Part shown: piece after piece, positions 1 to 6,261 of the stretch
Numbering within the stretch: position 1 is the first letter of the stretch
Layout of the letters: every line of letters starts with the position of its first letter
Assembly (NCBI GenBank): GCA_050298035.1
Contig: JBNKTK010000155.1
Span: 1-7,520 of the forward strand
Origin: Gaoshiqia sp050298035
GTDB taxonomy: Bacteria > Bacteroidota > Bacteroidia > Bacteroidales > Prolixibacteraceae
Direction of reading: 5' to 3'
Length of the DNA stretch: 7,520 bases
Notes under the pieces: model-generated
The model's database searches: none
What the model was told of the DNA's origin: nothing
Seen by the model: only the letters and a program-made list of their open reading frames with translations
Position numbers and translations under genes: made by a program

Positions 1-384
1 TATGTTTCCCGGTTCAATTTCTCTGGTGCCGATCAGGAAAAGAAATGCGGAATCCTTTCGGGTGGTGAACGCAACCGCCTTCACCTTGCCATGGCTTTAA
101 AAGAAGAAGGGAATGTGCTTTTACTGGACGAACCAACCAACGATATTGATGTGAATACATTGCGGGCGCTTGAGGAAGGGCTTGAGGATTTTGCCGGCTG
201 TGCAGTGGTTATCTCACACGACCGCTGGTTTCTCGACCGTATTGCAACGCACATTTTGGCTTTTGAAGGCGAATCACGAGTGTATTTCTTCGAAGGAAGT
301 TATTCCGAATATGAAGAGAACAAGAAAAAACGCTTGGGTGATGAAGGGCCACATCGCATCAAATATAAAAAGCTTGTTAAGTAA
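1..384 (+). CDS. ettA: EttA-type ABC-F ATPase, C-terminal part (5' end outside window)
   Basis: The frame is open from base 1 and gives 127 residues ending in TAA. This is the C-terminal half of the second nucleotide-binding domain of an ABC-F protein. Visible motifs, numbered from the first visible residue, are the ABC signature LSGGE (19-23), Walker B LLLLDEP with catalytic Glu44, the D-loop region NDIDVNTL, and the H-switch SHDRWFLD with His73. The tail ending PHRIKYKKLVK is characteristic of EttA rather than Uup or other ABC-F members. EttA (about 555 residues in E. coli) binds the ribosomal E site and gates entry into elongation according to the ATP/ADP ratio; it has no membrane domain and acts in the cytoplasm. 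Roughly three quarters of the gene lies to the left of the window. The gene ends 35 bases before a strong terminator, so it is the last gene of its transcript. The family call is secure; the EttA subtype rests on the tail and the H-switch context. Confidence 0.95.
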   Translation, partial: YVSRFNFSGADQEKKCGILSGGERNRLHLAMALKEEGNVLLLDEPTNDIDVNTLRALEEGLEDFAGCAVVISHDRWFLDRIATHILAFEGESRVYFFEGSYSEYEENKKKRLGDEGPHRIKYKKLVK

Positions 385-419
385 ATTCCTGAATTGTTTG
401 AATACTGCAAAATATATTG

Positions 420-447
420 AAGGCCCTGATTTGAAGGGCCTTTTTTT
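420..447 (+). terminator. Intrinsic terminator after ettA
   Basis: An eight-base-pair stem (aaggccct at 420-427 with agggcctt at 435-442) has a seven-base loop and runs straight into a tract of seven T residues (441-447). This is a textbook Rho-independent terminator, placed 35 bases after the ettA stop codon. Confidence 0.9.
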
Positions 448-454
448 ATGTGGC

Positions 455-492
455 AGTTTAACCGTGGCGGTTAGGTTATTTAATAATTTTTT
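455..492 (+). terminator. Possible second, weaker hairpin with T-rich tail
   Basis: Just after the ettA terminator, taaccg (459-464) can pair with cggtta (468-473) around a three-base loop. G-U and A-U pairs can extend the RNA stem out to 455-477. A T-rich stretch ending in six T residues (487-492) follows after about ten bases. It could be a back-up terminator. The stem is short and partly wobble-paired, and the T tract is not immediately adjacent, so this is tentative. Confidence 0.3.
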
Positions 493-524
493 GAACTTTT
501 TAGCAGATCAAAGACTTAAATTTG
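491..524 (+). promoter_or_regulatory. Candidate Bacteroidota-type promoter for the secreted-protein gene
   Basis: TAAATTTG at 517-524 matches the Bacteroidota -7 consensus TAnnTTTG exactly. A TTG preceded by a T run lies at 491-493 as a possible -33 element. The spacing of 23 bases is longer than the usual 19-21. The implied leader to the ATG at 598 is about 65-70 bases. It is the only exact -7 match I found in this gap. Confidence 0.35.
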
Positions 525-597
525 GATTCATGTAATTTTTTGATGTCTAGGTGTTAATCCAAAAAATAGTAATCCGGTTTATTCTAAAATATTGATC

Positions 598-1212
598 ATG
601 AAAACACTGGTGCCCTTTTTTATCCTGATGATGATGGTGAGCCTGGCATGTGCTCAGGAACAACAACAAAACAAGAAGCCAGACGAACAAATTAAAGTCG
701 ATAAAGAATATGATGAGAATGGTAATCTTATCCGATACGATTCGACCTACGTTTGGAGCTGGTCGTCTGATACTGCAATGACCGGGATGGACATGGAGGA
801 AATGCGCAAAGAAATGGAAAATTTCTTTGGGAGTGGTTTTCACGGAATGATGCCTGATTCGTCCATTTTGGGAGATGACCCGTTTCATGATTTGCAGGAA
901 CGCTTTTTTCCCGACGGAACTCATATGTTTCATCATTTTGATTGGGGCAACAGCGATAGCACCATGCTTTTTTTGCCTGATTCATTGAACTCATTTCAGA
1001 ACTTTGAAAAGCTAAGAGAAGAATTGATGAATCATTTTGGACAATATTTTCAGAACGACTCTACCCCAATGCATCTTAAAGGAATGCCTGACCAAAAGGA
1101 ATTTGACTTTTTCTTTGATCCGGGAGATATCGAAAAACTGCAAAAAGAATTTGAAAAGCAATTTGAACAACTCAGGCCAGGTGATGAAAAACCTCAAAAA
1201 CTTGGGACATAA
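598..1212 (+). CDS. Secreted Met/Phe/acid-rich protein of unknown function
   Basis: This encodes 204 residues from the ATG at 598. A TTG six bases upstream in frame (592) is possible but less likely, because the ATG gives a normal signal peptide: a lysine, a hydrophobic core (residues 4-17) and a signal peptidase I site after Ala-Cys-Ala (cleavage near Ala19/Gln20). The Cys in SLACA does not fit a good lipobox, so an exported soluble protein is more likely than a lipoprotein. The mature part begins with a Gln/Lys-rich stretch, then an EYDENGNLIRYDS segment (37-49) resembling a short beta-hairpin repeat unit. The remainder alternates Asp/Glu with Met, Phe and His (for example MDMEEMRKEMENFF at 64-77 and FHGMMPDSS) and ends in a charged helical segment (about 166-191). 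I recognise no enzymatic motif. Related hypothetical proteins with the 'YDENGNLI..YDS' segment occur in Bacteroidota. The gene stands alone, with a terminator before it and an unrelated promoter candidate after it. The Met/His/acidic richness could suit metal or peptide binding, but that is speculation. Confidence 0.8.
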   Translation: MKTLVPFFILMMMVSLACAQEQQQNKKPDEQIKVDKEYDENGNLIRYDSTYVWSWSSDTAMTGMDMEEMRKEMENFFGSGFHGMMPDSSILGDDPFHDLQERFFPDGTHMFHHFDWGNSDSTMLFLPDSLNSFQNFEKLREELMNHFGQYFQNDSTPMHLKGMPDQKEFDFFFDPGDIEKLQKEFEKQFEQLRPGDEKPQKLGT

Positions 1213-1273
1213 CAGAAATTATAAACATTGGTTTAGGGGCATTGTAAAATGAGCAATGATGGGCGGAGGGTAC

Positions 1274-1285
1274 CCGGCTAGCCGG
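1274..1285. repeat. 12-bp perfect palindrome in intergenic gap
   Basis: CCGGCTAGCCGG reads the same on both strands. It sits 62 bases after the stop of the secreted-protein gene, is GC-rich in an AT-rich gap, and is followed by a T-rich stretch (1286-1310) without an immediate T run. It could be a protein-binding site or a poor terminator (four-base stem with a CTAG loop). The 190-base gap contains no gene that I can support. Confidence 0.35.
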
Positions 1286-1354
1286 ATATTCTTCGCTTTA
1301 TTTGTTTTTCATAGTTGTCTTTTGAATAATAACTGCCACTCTGCCGTAGTGATA

Positions 1355-1385
1355 TTGCATACCGTTAAATGAAACAATATCTTTG
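1355..1385 (+). promoter_or_regulatory. Bacteroidota-type promoter for the MgtC/DUF4010 gene
   Basis: TATCTTTG at 1378-1385 is an exact match to the TAnnTTTG -7 element. TTG at 1355-1357 provides a -33 element with the expected 20-base spacing. Transcription would begin near 1390, leaving a leader of only about ten bases before the ATG at 1403. Confidence 0.65.
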
Positions 1386-1402
1386 TAAAAAGGCAGGCTG
1401 TT

Positions 1403-2689
1403 ATGGACATTCAAAAAATAATCCCATCTGAAATAATAAACTTCTTTCTGGTACTCATTTTCTCTTTGCTCATTGGGTTGGGGCAACGGCGCCACCACAT
1501 GGACGATGATGACAGCTTTCTGTTTGGCACCGACCGTACTTTTACCTTCATTGGACTGCTGGGCTATGTGTTGTATATTTCCGATCCGGCAGGATTATAC
1601 CCATTTCTTACCGGTTTGGTAATTATCGGGATGTTGCTTGGGATACAGTACTTTCAGAAGATAAAACGGCAGAAGGATTTTGGGTTAACGACCTCAATCC
1701 TGGCATTGCTTACTTATTGTTTATCTGTTATTGTGTTTACACAGCCAATTTGGCTGGTGCTTTCTTTTGTTGTGGCTCTTCTTATTTTAACTGAAATGAA
1801 AAGCCGCTTTCGTTCGATTTCGCAGAAAGCTTCCGAGGAAGAGTTTGTTACACTGGCCAAGTTTATTGCTTTTGCAGGTATTATTTTGCCTTTGTTGCCT
1901 TCCGAGAACATTGCGGATTTTATCCCTGTTTCACCATACAATATCTGGTTGGCGGTTGTTGTTGTATCGGGCGTTTCCTATGTCAGCTATTTGGTCAAAA
2001 AGTTTGTTTTCCCCGATTCGGGTATTTTGCTTACCGGTTTACTGGGGGGCATCTACAGTAGTACAGCTACAACTGTCATTCTTGCGCGTCGCGAAAAAGA
2101 AGAGCATACCGGTGCTCAATCGGTTTCAGCCATTATGCTGGCAAACGGGATGATGTACCTTCGGGTATTGGTGCTGGTGTTTTTATTTAGTCCTTCTGTC
2201 GGGTTTTTGCTGACTATTCCTTTTCTCCTGATGTTTGGGGTTGCCTTTGCCTTGTCGAAGTTGGTTTTGCTAAAAATGGGAGGGCAACCGGCTAAGCAGG
2301 GAAAGTCGTCCGAAAAATTAATCAGTCGCAACCCGCTTGAATTGAAGACGGCGATCATTTTCGGTGTTTTGTTTGTGGCCTTTGGTTTGATAACCCAGGC
2401 AGCAATTGAGCATTACGGGAGCAATGGTGTGACCGCCCTGGCTTTTTTAGTTGGTATTTTTGATGTTGATCCATTCCTGTTGTATTTGTTGCAGCAACAA
2501 TCCGGGATAATCCAGATAACAGTGGCCCTCGCAATTATAAATGCGACCAATAGTAATAACCTGATGAAAATGTTTTATGCCATTTCGCTTAGCAGCAAGT
2601 CTTCGCGAAAGATGCTTTTAACAAGTTTTCTTATCTTGGTTGTGGTTGGCTTGGTTATGTCGCTGGCTTTCTATTTAATTTACAGGTAG
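1403..2689 (+). CDS. MgtC/SapB family membrane protein with C-terminal DUF4010 domain
   Basis: This is a 428-residue multi-pass inner-membrane protein of the COG3174 type. The N-terminal MgtC/SapB-like part (about 10-135) has membrane segments near 12-27, 46-60, 65-82, 96-112 and 116-130. The C-terminal DUF4010 part (about 180-425) shows family landmarks: GLLGGIYSSTATTV (212-225), NPLEL (310-314), GIFDVDP (351-357) and ATNSNNLMKMF (381-391), with further hydrophobic segments near 180-198, 254-290, 316-335, 366-380 and 404-426. The length is normal for the family and nothing is truncated. The usual Glu of the LIGLERE-type motif after the first membrane segment is replaced, giving LIGLGQRR (23-30), followed by an unusual His-His-Met-Asp4 patch. 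Transport substrate and function are not established for this family; a link to magnesium comes only from the distant MgtC relationship. The ATG at 1403 follows a good promoter and gives a sensible first membrane helix. The DUF4870 gene follows after 39 bases, probably co-transcribed. Confidence 0.88.
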   Translation: MDIQKIIPSEIINFFLVLIFSLLIGLGQRRHHMDDDDSFLFGTDRTFTFIGLLGYVLYISDPAGLYPFLTGLVIIGMLLGIQYFQKIKRQKDFGLTTSILALLTYCLSVIVFTQPIWLVLSFVVALLILTEMKSRFRSISQKASEEEFVTLAKFIAFAGIILPLLPSENIADFIPVSPYNIWLAVVVVSGVSYVSYLVKKFVFPDSGILLTGLLGGIYSSTATTVILARREKEEHTGAQSVSAIMLANGMMYLRVLVLVFLFSPSVGFLLTIPFLLMFGVAFALSKLVLLKMGGQPAKQGKSSEKLISRNPLELKTAIIFGVLFVAFGLITQAAIEHYGSNGVTALAFLVGIFDVDPFLLYLLQQQSGIIQITVALAIINATNSNNLMKMFYAISLSSKSSRKMLLTSFLILVVVGLVMSLAFYLIYR

Positions 2690-2728
2690 GCCGGATCGAT
2701 GAGTAAATAATTTTTAAAAAAATAGACT

Positions 2729-3082
2729 ATGGAACGAATTGTTGATAATCCGGATGAACGCATGTGGGGCATGTTTTGTCATCTTTCAGCCTTGGCCGGG
2801 GCAGTTATCCCGTTTGGGAATATTATTGGCCCTCTGATCGTTTATTCCGTTAAGCGACAGGAATATGATTTTGTGGAAGATCAGGGAAAAGAGTCTTTGA
2901 ATTTTCAAATTACCATGTCAATTGCATTGGTTGTTTCCGGAATTCTTGTAATCGTCCTGATTGGTTTTTTATTATTGCTTGTAATTGGCTTATTTGCGTT
3001 GGTTTTTACAGTTGTAGGTGCCTTGAAGGCTAACCAGGGTGAGTTTTACCGCTATCCGTTTACGATCCGTTTCCTGAAATAA
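2729..3082 (+). CDS. DUF4870 family small membrane protein
   Basis: This is a 117-residue protein of the DUF4870 (Tic20-like) type. The sequence starts with the typical NPDERMWGMFCHLSALAG segment (7-24). The first hydrophobic stretch runs to about residue 40 (PFGNIIGPLIVYSVKR). The conserved FVEDQGKESLNFQITM hallmark follows (48-63), then two closely spaced membrane segments (about 63-98), and the protein ends with the family's short FYRYPFTIRFL tail. Length and motif order are normal for the family. The function is unknown; members are small inner-membrane proteins with three or so membrane helices. It lies 39 bases after the MgtC/DUF4010 gene on the same strand. I see no TAnnTTTG element in that gap, so the two are probably one transcript. 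The upstream sequence is an A-rich run without a clear Shine-Dalgarno motif, as is usual in this phylum. Confidence 0.9.
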   Translation: MERIVDNPDERMWGMFCHLSALAGAVIPFGNIIGPLIVYSVKRQEYDFVEDQGKESLNFQITMSIALVVSGILVIVLIGFLLLLVIGLFALVFTVVGALKANQGEFYRYPFTIRFLK

Positions 3083-3095
3083 TCGTTCTTTTTTT
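3062..3095 (+). terminator. Possible weak terminator at the end of the DUF4870 gene
   Basis: acgat (3062-3066) can pair with atcgt (3082-3086), with an inner tttc/gaaa pairing. A run of seven T residues (3089-3095) follows two bases later. The stem is interrupted and overlaps the last codons, so the call rests mainly on the T run. Confidence 0.3.
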
Positions 3096-3125
3096 CACAA
3101 GGACGTGGATTATTGCAATTGCATC

Positions 3126-3155
3126 TTGAAGACCTGCTGATTTTACTTATTTTTG
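3126..3155 (+). promoter_or_regulatory. Bacteroidota-type promoter for hisS
   Basis: TATTTTTG at 3148-3155 matches TAnnTTTG exactly and is preceded by TTG at 3126-3128 with 19-base spacing. Transcription would start near 3161, giving a leader of about 20-25 bases. A 10-bp palindrome, TGCAATTGCA (3114-3123), abuts the -33 element and could be an operator, though it may be chance. Confidence 0.65.
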
Positions 3156-3183
3156 CAGCTCCAACAAAATGCATTGACAGATT

Positions 3184-4548
3184 ATGGCTCAGAAACCTTC
3201 AATCCCCAAAGGGACACGCGATTTTTCGCCGGCAGAAATGGCCCGGAGAAATTATATTTTCGACACGGTTAAAGCTGTTTTTCAACTGTACGGGTTTCAA
3301 CCTATTGAGACCCCGGCAATGGAAAACCTTTCAACTTTGATGGGGAAATATGGCGAAGAAGGGGACAAGCTGTTATTCAAAATCCTGAATTCAGGCGACT
3401 TTATCTCGAAAGTGGGTGAAAGCGATTTGCTTGACAGGAACAGTATCCGCCTGACCAATCAAATTTCGGAAAAAGGATTGCGCTATGACCTGACTGTACC
3501 TTTTGCCCGTTTTGTGGTGCAATACCGGAACGATATTACTTTCCCGTTTAAACGGTACCAAATACAGCCGGTATGGCGTGCCGACCGCCCGCAAAAGGGA
3601 CGTTACCGCGAATTTTATCAATGCGATGTGGACATTATCGGAAGCGATTCGTTGCTGAATGAGTTTGAGTTGGTACAAATTATCAGTGATGTATTTACCC
3701 GCCTGAATGTGAATACGGTCGTTAAAATCAATAACCGGAAAATCCTGGCAGGGATAGCTGAAACAATTGGTGAGGCGGATCGCATGGTCGATATCACTGT
3801 GGCCATCGATAAACTCGATAAAATTGGACTGGAGAATGTTAATGCCGAGCTGATTGAAAAAGGCGTTTCGCAGCAGGCTGTCGAGAAGTTACAGCCAATC
3901 TTGAAACTGAGTGGTACAACCGATGAGAAACTAAGTCAACTGGAGGCTGTCATCGGTTCTTCGGAGATCGGGCAGAAAGGAATTGCCGAAGTGCGCAAGT
4001 TGTTTGCTTACCTGGCAACAGTCACATTAAACACAGAAGTCGAGCTTGACCTGACACTGGCGCGGGGGCTGAACTATTACACCGGGGCCATCTTTGAAGT
4101 AAAAGCAAAGGATGTTCAGATTGGCAGTATTTGTGGCGGAGGACGCTACGACGACCTGACCGGTATTTTTGGGATGCCGGGTGTTTCAGGTGTGGGGATT
4201 TCGTTTGGCGCCGATCGGATTTACGATGTGATGACCCAACTTGAGTTGTTCCCTGCTGAGGCGATTGCATCGACAAAAGTACTGTTTGTAAACTTTGGCG
4301 AAAAAGAAGAAGCTTTCTGTTTGCCAATTATCAGCAAATTGCGTCAGGCTGGGGTCAATGCCGAAATCTTTCCCGAATCAGCCAAAATTAAAAAGCAAAT
4401 GACCTGGGCTGACAAAAAGAATGTTGCTTTTGTTGCCATGGTTGGTGAACAGGAAATGGCCGAGGGAAAAGTAAATCTGAAAAACATGAAAACAGGCGAC
4501 CAAAAGCTGGTTAGCCCTGAAGAACTGATAAAAATCCTTGCTGAGTAG
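3184..4548 (+). CDS. hisS: Histidyl-tRNA synthetase
   Basis: This 454-residue class II aminoacyl-tRNA synthetase attaches histidine to tRNA-His in the cytoplasm using ATP. The start MAQKPSIPKGTRDFSP is the conserved HisRS N-terminus, which fixes the ATG at 3184. Landmarks in order are motif 1 region with P44 (about 36-60), LRYDLTVPFARF (99-110), motif 2 with its arginine in VWRADRPQKGRYREFYQCD (130-148), the HisRS-specific LARGLNYYTG (292-301) containing the catalytic arginine, the histidine-binding GGGRYDDL (318-325), and motif 3 GVGISFGADR (336-345). A C-terminal anticodon-binding domain (about 363-454) follows. At 454 residues it is longer than the E. coli enzyme (424). The 'RYDLTVPFARF...QPVWRADRPQKGRYREF' wording is closer to the eukaryote-like branch than to the E. 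coli type, as commonly found in Bacteroidota. All catalytic motifs are intact. It has its own promoter candidate and hutH lies downstream. Confidence 0.97.
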   Translation: MAQKPSIPKGTRDFSPAEMARRNYIFDTVKAVFQLYGFQPIETPAMENLSTLMGKYGEEGDKLLFKILNSGDFISKVGESDLLDRNSIRLTNQISEKGLRYDLTVPFARFVVQYRNDITFPFKRYQIQPVWRADRPQKGRYREFYQCDVDIIGSDSLLNEFELVQIISDVFTRLNVNTVVKINNRKILAGIAETIGEADRMVDITVAIDKLDKIGLENVNAELIEKGVSQQAVEKLQPILKLSGTTDEKLSQLEAVIGSSEIGQKGIAEVRKLFAYLATVTLNTEVELDLTLARGLNYYTGAIFEVKAKDVQIGSICGGGRYDDLTGIFGMPGVSGVGISFGADRIYDVMTQLELFPAEAIASTKVLFVNFGEKEEAFCLPIISKLRQAGVNAEIFPESAKIKKQMTWADKKNVAFVAMVGEQEMAEGKVNLKNMKTGDQKLVSPEELIKILAE

Positions 4549-4564
4549 CCTGCATTTTTCGTAA

Positions 4565-4585
4565 TTGCCGGTATGGTACCGGTAA
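4565..4585 (+). other. Hairpin after hisS without a T tract
   Basis: ttgccggta (4565-4573) can pair with taccggtaa (4577-4585) around a three-base loop, with one G-U pair. A residues, not T residues, follow on this strand, so it is not a normal intrinsic terminator. It lies 16 bases after the hisS stop and may stabilise the 3' end of the message or help Rho-dependent termination. Confidence 0.4.
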
Positions 4586-4672
4586 AAAATCATTCAAATC
4601 AAAAGGACGACCGTCCAGTAAAATTGCTTGGGAGCGATACGCGTTTCCCCTGATCTGCTATTTTTATTTTTC

Positions 4673-4702
4673 ATGAAGGACTTATGCAAGTCTTTCATTT
4701 TG
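4673..4702 (+). terminator. 11-bp hairpin with short T tract before hutH (terminator or leader hairpin)
   Basis: atgaaggactt (4673-4683) pairs with aagtctttcat (4688-4698) around the four-base loop atgc. All eleven positions pair if one G-U is allowed, and TTTTG follows within 4698-4702. It could be the real terminator of hisS, about 125 bases after its stop. Alternatively it is a hairpin in the hutH leader, ending about 28 bases before the annotated start. Which it is depends on where hutH transcription begins; I found no strong TAnnTTTG element in the gap. Near matches are TATTTTTA at 4659 and TATTTTTC at 4665, neither with a properly spaced TTG. Confidence 0.5.
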
Positions 4703-4726
4703 TCGTTGTAACTCGTAATTTGAAGA

Positions 4727-6253
4727 ATGAAAATAGAATTGAATATGAAGCGCAAAATACATTTTATCAGCCCCGAACCTTTAACTTATGAATTGATTGA
4801 GCAAATACTGGAAGAAAAGAAGAAGCTGGTTTTGTCTGACGAATCAGCTCAGTTAATTCAAAAATCGAAAGCTTTTCTGGATAAAAAGCTGGCACAGAGC
4901 GAAGATCCAATTTATGGGATTAACACCGGATTTGGGGCTTTGTGCGACCGAAAGATTTCGAAAGCTGACCTGAGCAAATTACAGGAAAACCTGATCATTT
5001 CGCATGCCTGCAATGTTGGCCCCGAAGTACCTGAAGATGTGGTTCGCTTGATGTTGCTGTTGAAGGCACATGCGTTGGCAAAAGGAAACTCTGCCGTCCA
5101 ATTGATAACCGTTCAGCGCATTATCGACTTGTTTAATGAGGACATGTTGCCACTGGTGTTCGAGCAGGGGTCGCTGGGGGCAAGTGGCGACCTGGCACCG
5201 CTTGCCATGTTGTTTTTGCCACTTTTGGGATTAGGGAACCTTAATCATAAGGGGAAAAAGATAAGTTCTGAAGATGCCCTGAAAAAGATGGGTTGGTCGC
5301 CGATCAGGCTTGAGGCAAAGGAAGGCCTGGCTCTGTTGAACGGGACACAGTTTATGAGTGCACATGCCGTTTATACATTGCTGAAAAGTTTCAAAATTGT
5401 AAAGTATGCCGATGTAATTGGCGCTGTTTCGCTGGATAGTTTTGACGGGTTGCTGGAGCCATTTATGCCGCAGGTGCAAACAATCAGGCCGCACCATGGA
5501 CAGATTGAAACTGCCCGGAATTTCCGGGAGCTTTTGCACGACAGTGAGCTGATCAACCGTGAAAAGCAACATGTTCAGGATCCGTATTCGTTTCGGTGTA
5601 TTCCGCAGGTACACGGGGCAGTGAAGGATGCGGTGGATTATGTGTCGAAAGTTGTTCAGGTTGAGATTAATTCCGTGACTGATAATCCAACCGTTTTTCC
5701 GGATGATGACCTGATTGTTTCGGGCGGGAATTTTCATGGTGAACCTTTGGCGCTATCGCTCGATTTTCTGGCAATTGCACTTTCCGAATTGGGAAGTATT
5801 TCTGAAAGGCGCACGTACCGGCTGATATCCGGTGAGCGTGGATTGCCGGTGTTTTTGGTTGCAAACCCCGGCTTGAATTCCGGGTTTATGATCCCCCAAT
5901 ATGCCGCAGCCTCGATTGTGAGCCAAAGTAAACAGCTGTGCACCCCGGCTTCGGTTGACTCCATCCCGTCATCAAATGAACAGGAAGATCACGTGAGTAT
6001 GGGCGGGAACGCGGCAACCAAAGCATTAAAAGTTGCAGAAAACACGCTAAAAGTTCTGGCAATTGAATTGTACAATGCGGCACAGGCATTGGAGTTCAGG
6101 CGTCCGTTGAAAACATCGGCGTATTTGGAAGAATTTATTTCGTTATACCGGAGAGAAGTCTCTTTTGTTGGAGAAGACCAATTGATGTATGAGGGAATTA
6201 ACGATACAATCCGCTTTCTGGAAAAAGGAAAGTTTGTGAAGCACCAGGCGTGA
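4727..6253 (+). CDS. hutH: Histidine ammonia-lyase (histidase)
   Basis: This 508-residue enzyme eliminates ammonia from L-histidine to give trans-urocanate, the first step of histidine degradation, in the cytoplasm. The Ala152-Ser153-Gly154 triad in GSLGASGDLAPLA (148-160) cyclises itself into the MIO electrophilic prosthetic group. Other family landmarks are YGINTGFG (63-70) with the catalytic-loop tyrosine, NLIISHACNVG (88-98) with the substrate-selectivity histidine, NGTQFMSAHA (205-214), NSVTDNPTVF (315-324), GNFHGEP (334-340) and QEDHVSMG (419-426). The 'ISHA' and 'NSVTDNP' wording favours histidase over phenylalanine or tyrosine ammonia-lyase. Length is normal and no motif is missing. 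Two starts are plausible: the ATG at 4727, or a second in-frame ATG at 4745 (MKRKIHF), which would remove six residues; the conserved part begins after both. hutU, hutI and a formiminotransferase are not in this window, so the gene is not in a compact local hut operon here. It converges on the minus-strand operon and is closed by a strong terminator. Confidence 0.95.
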   Translation: MKIELNMKRKIHFISPEPLTYELIEQILEEKKKLVLSDESAQLIQKSKAFLDKKLAQSEDPIYGINTGFGALCDRKISKADLSKLQENLIISHACNVGPEVPEDVVRLMLLLKAHALAKGNSAVQLITVQRIIDLFNEDMLPLVFEQGSLGASGDLAPLAMLFLPLLGLGNLNHKGKKISSEDALKKMGWSPIRLEAKEGLALLNGTQFMSAHAVYTLLKSFKIVKYADVIGAVSLDSFDGLLEPFMPQVQTIRPHHGQIETARNFRELLHDSELINREKQHVQDPYSFRCIPQVHGAVKDAVDYVSKVVQVEINSVTDNPTVFPDDDLIVSGGNFHGEPLALSLDFLAIALSELGSISERRTYRLISGERGLPVFLVANPGLNSGFMIPQYAAASIVSQSKQLCTPASVDSIPSSNEQEDHVSMGGNAATKALKVAENTLKVLAIELYNAAQALEFRRPLKTSAYLEEFISLYRREVSFVGEDQLMYEGINDTIRFLEKGKFVKHQA

Positions 6254-6261
6254 GTGATCGC

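Noticed and set aside
170..535. 121-residue plus-strand frame overlapping the ettA end and terminator
   Set aside because: It runs through conserved ettA sequence in another frame and across the terminator hairpin.
592..597. TTG start two codons upstream for the secreted-protein gene
   Set aside because: The ATG at 598 gives a normal lysine-plus-hydrophobic-core signal peptide, and nothing favours the rarer start.
598..660. Lipoprotein signal (Cys18 in SLACA)
   Set aside because: Position -3 is Ser and -2 is Leu, which does not fit a lipobox, while Ala-Cys-Ala/Gln fits signal peptidase I.
1298..1498. 66-residue minus-strand frame spanning the MgtC/DUF4010 promoter
   Set aside because: It overlaps a strong promoter candidate and the start of a well-supported gene on the other strand, and its translation resembles no family.
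4605..4616. Small ggacg/cgtcc inverted repeat in the hisS-hutH gap
   Set aside because: A five-base stem with a two-base loop cannot fold fully, no T tract follows, and there is no positional support.
4715..4722. TAATTTG as a hutH promoter -7 element
   Set aside because: It is one base short of TAnnTTTG, lies five bases from the ATG, and has no properly spaced TTG upstream.
5231..5737. 168-residue minus-strand frame inside hutH
   Set aside because: It lies wholly opposite conserved hutH coding sequence and has no recognisable domain; it is a shadow frame.
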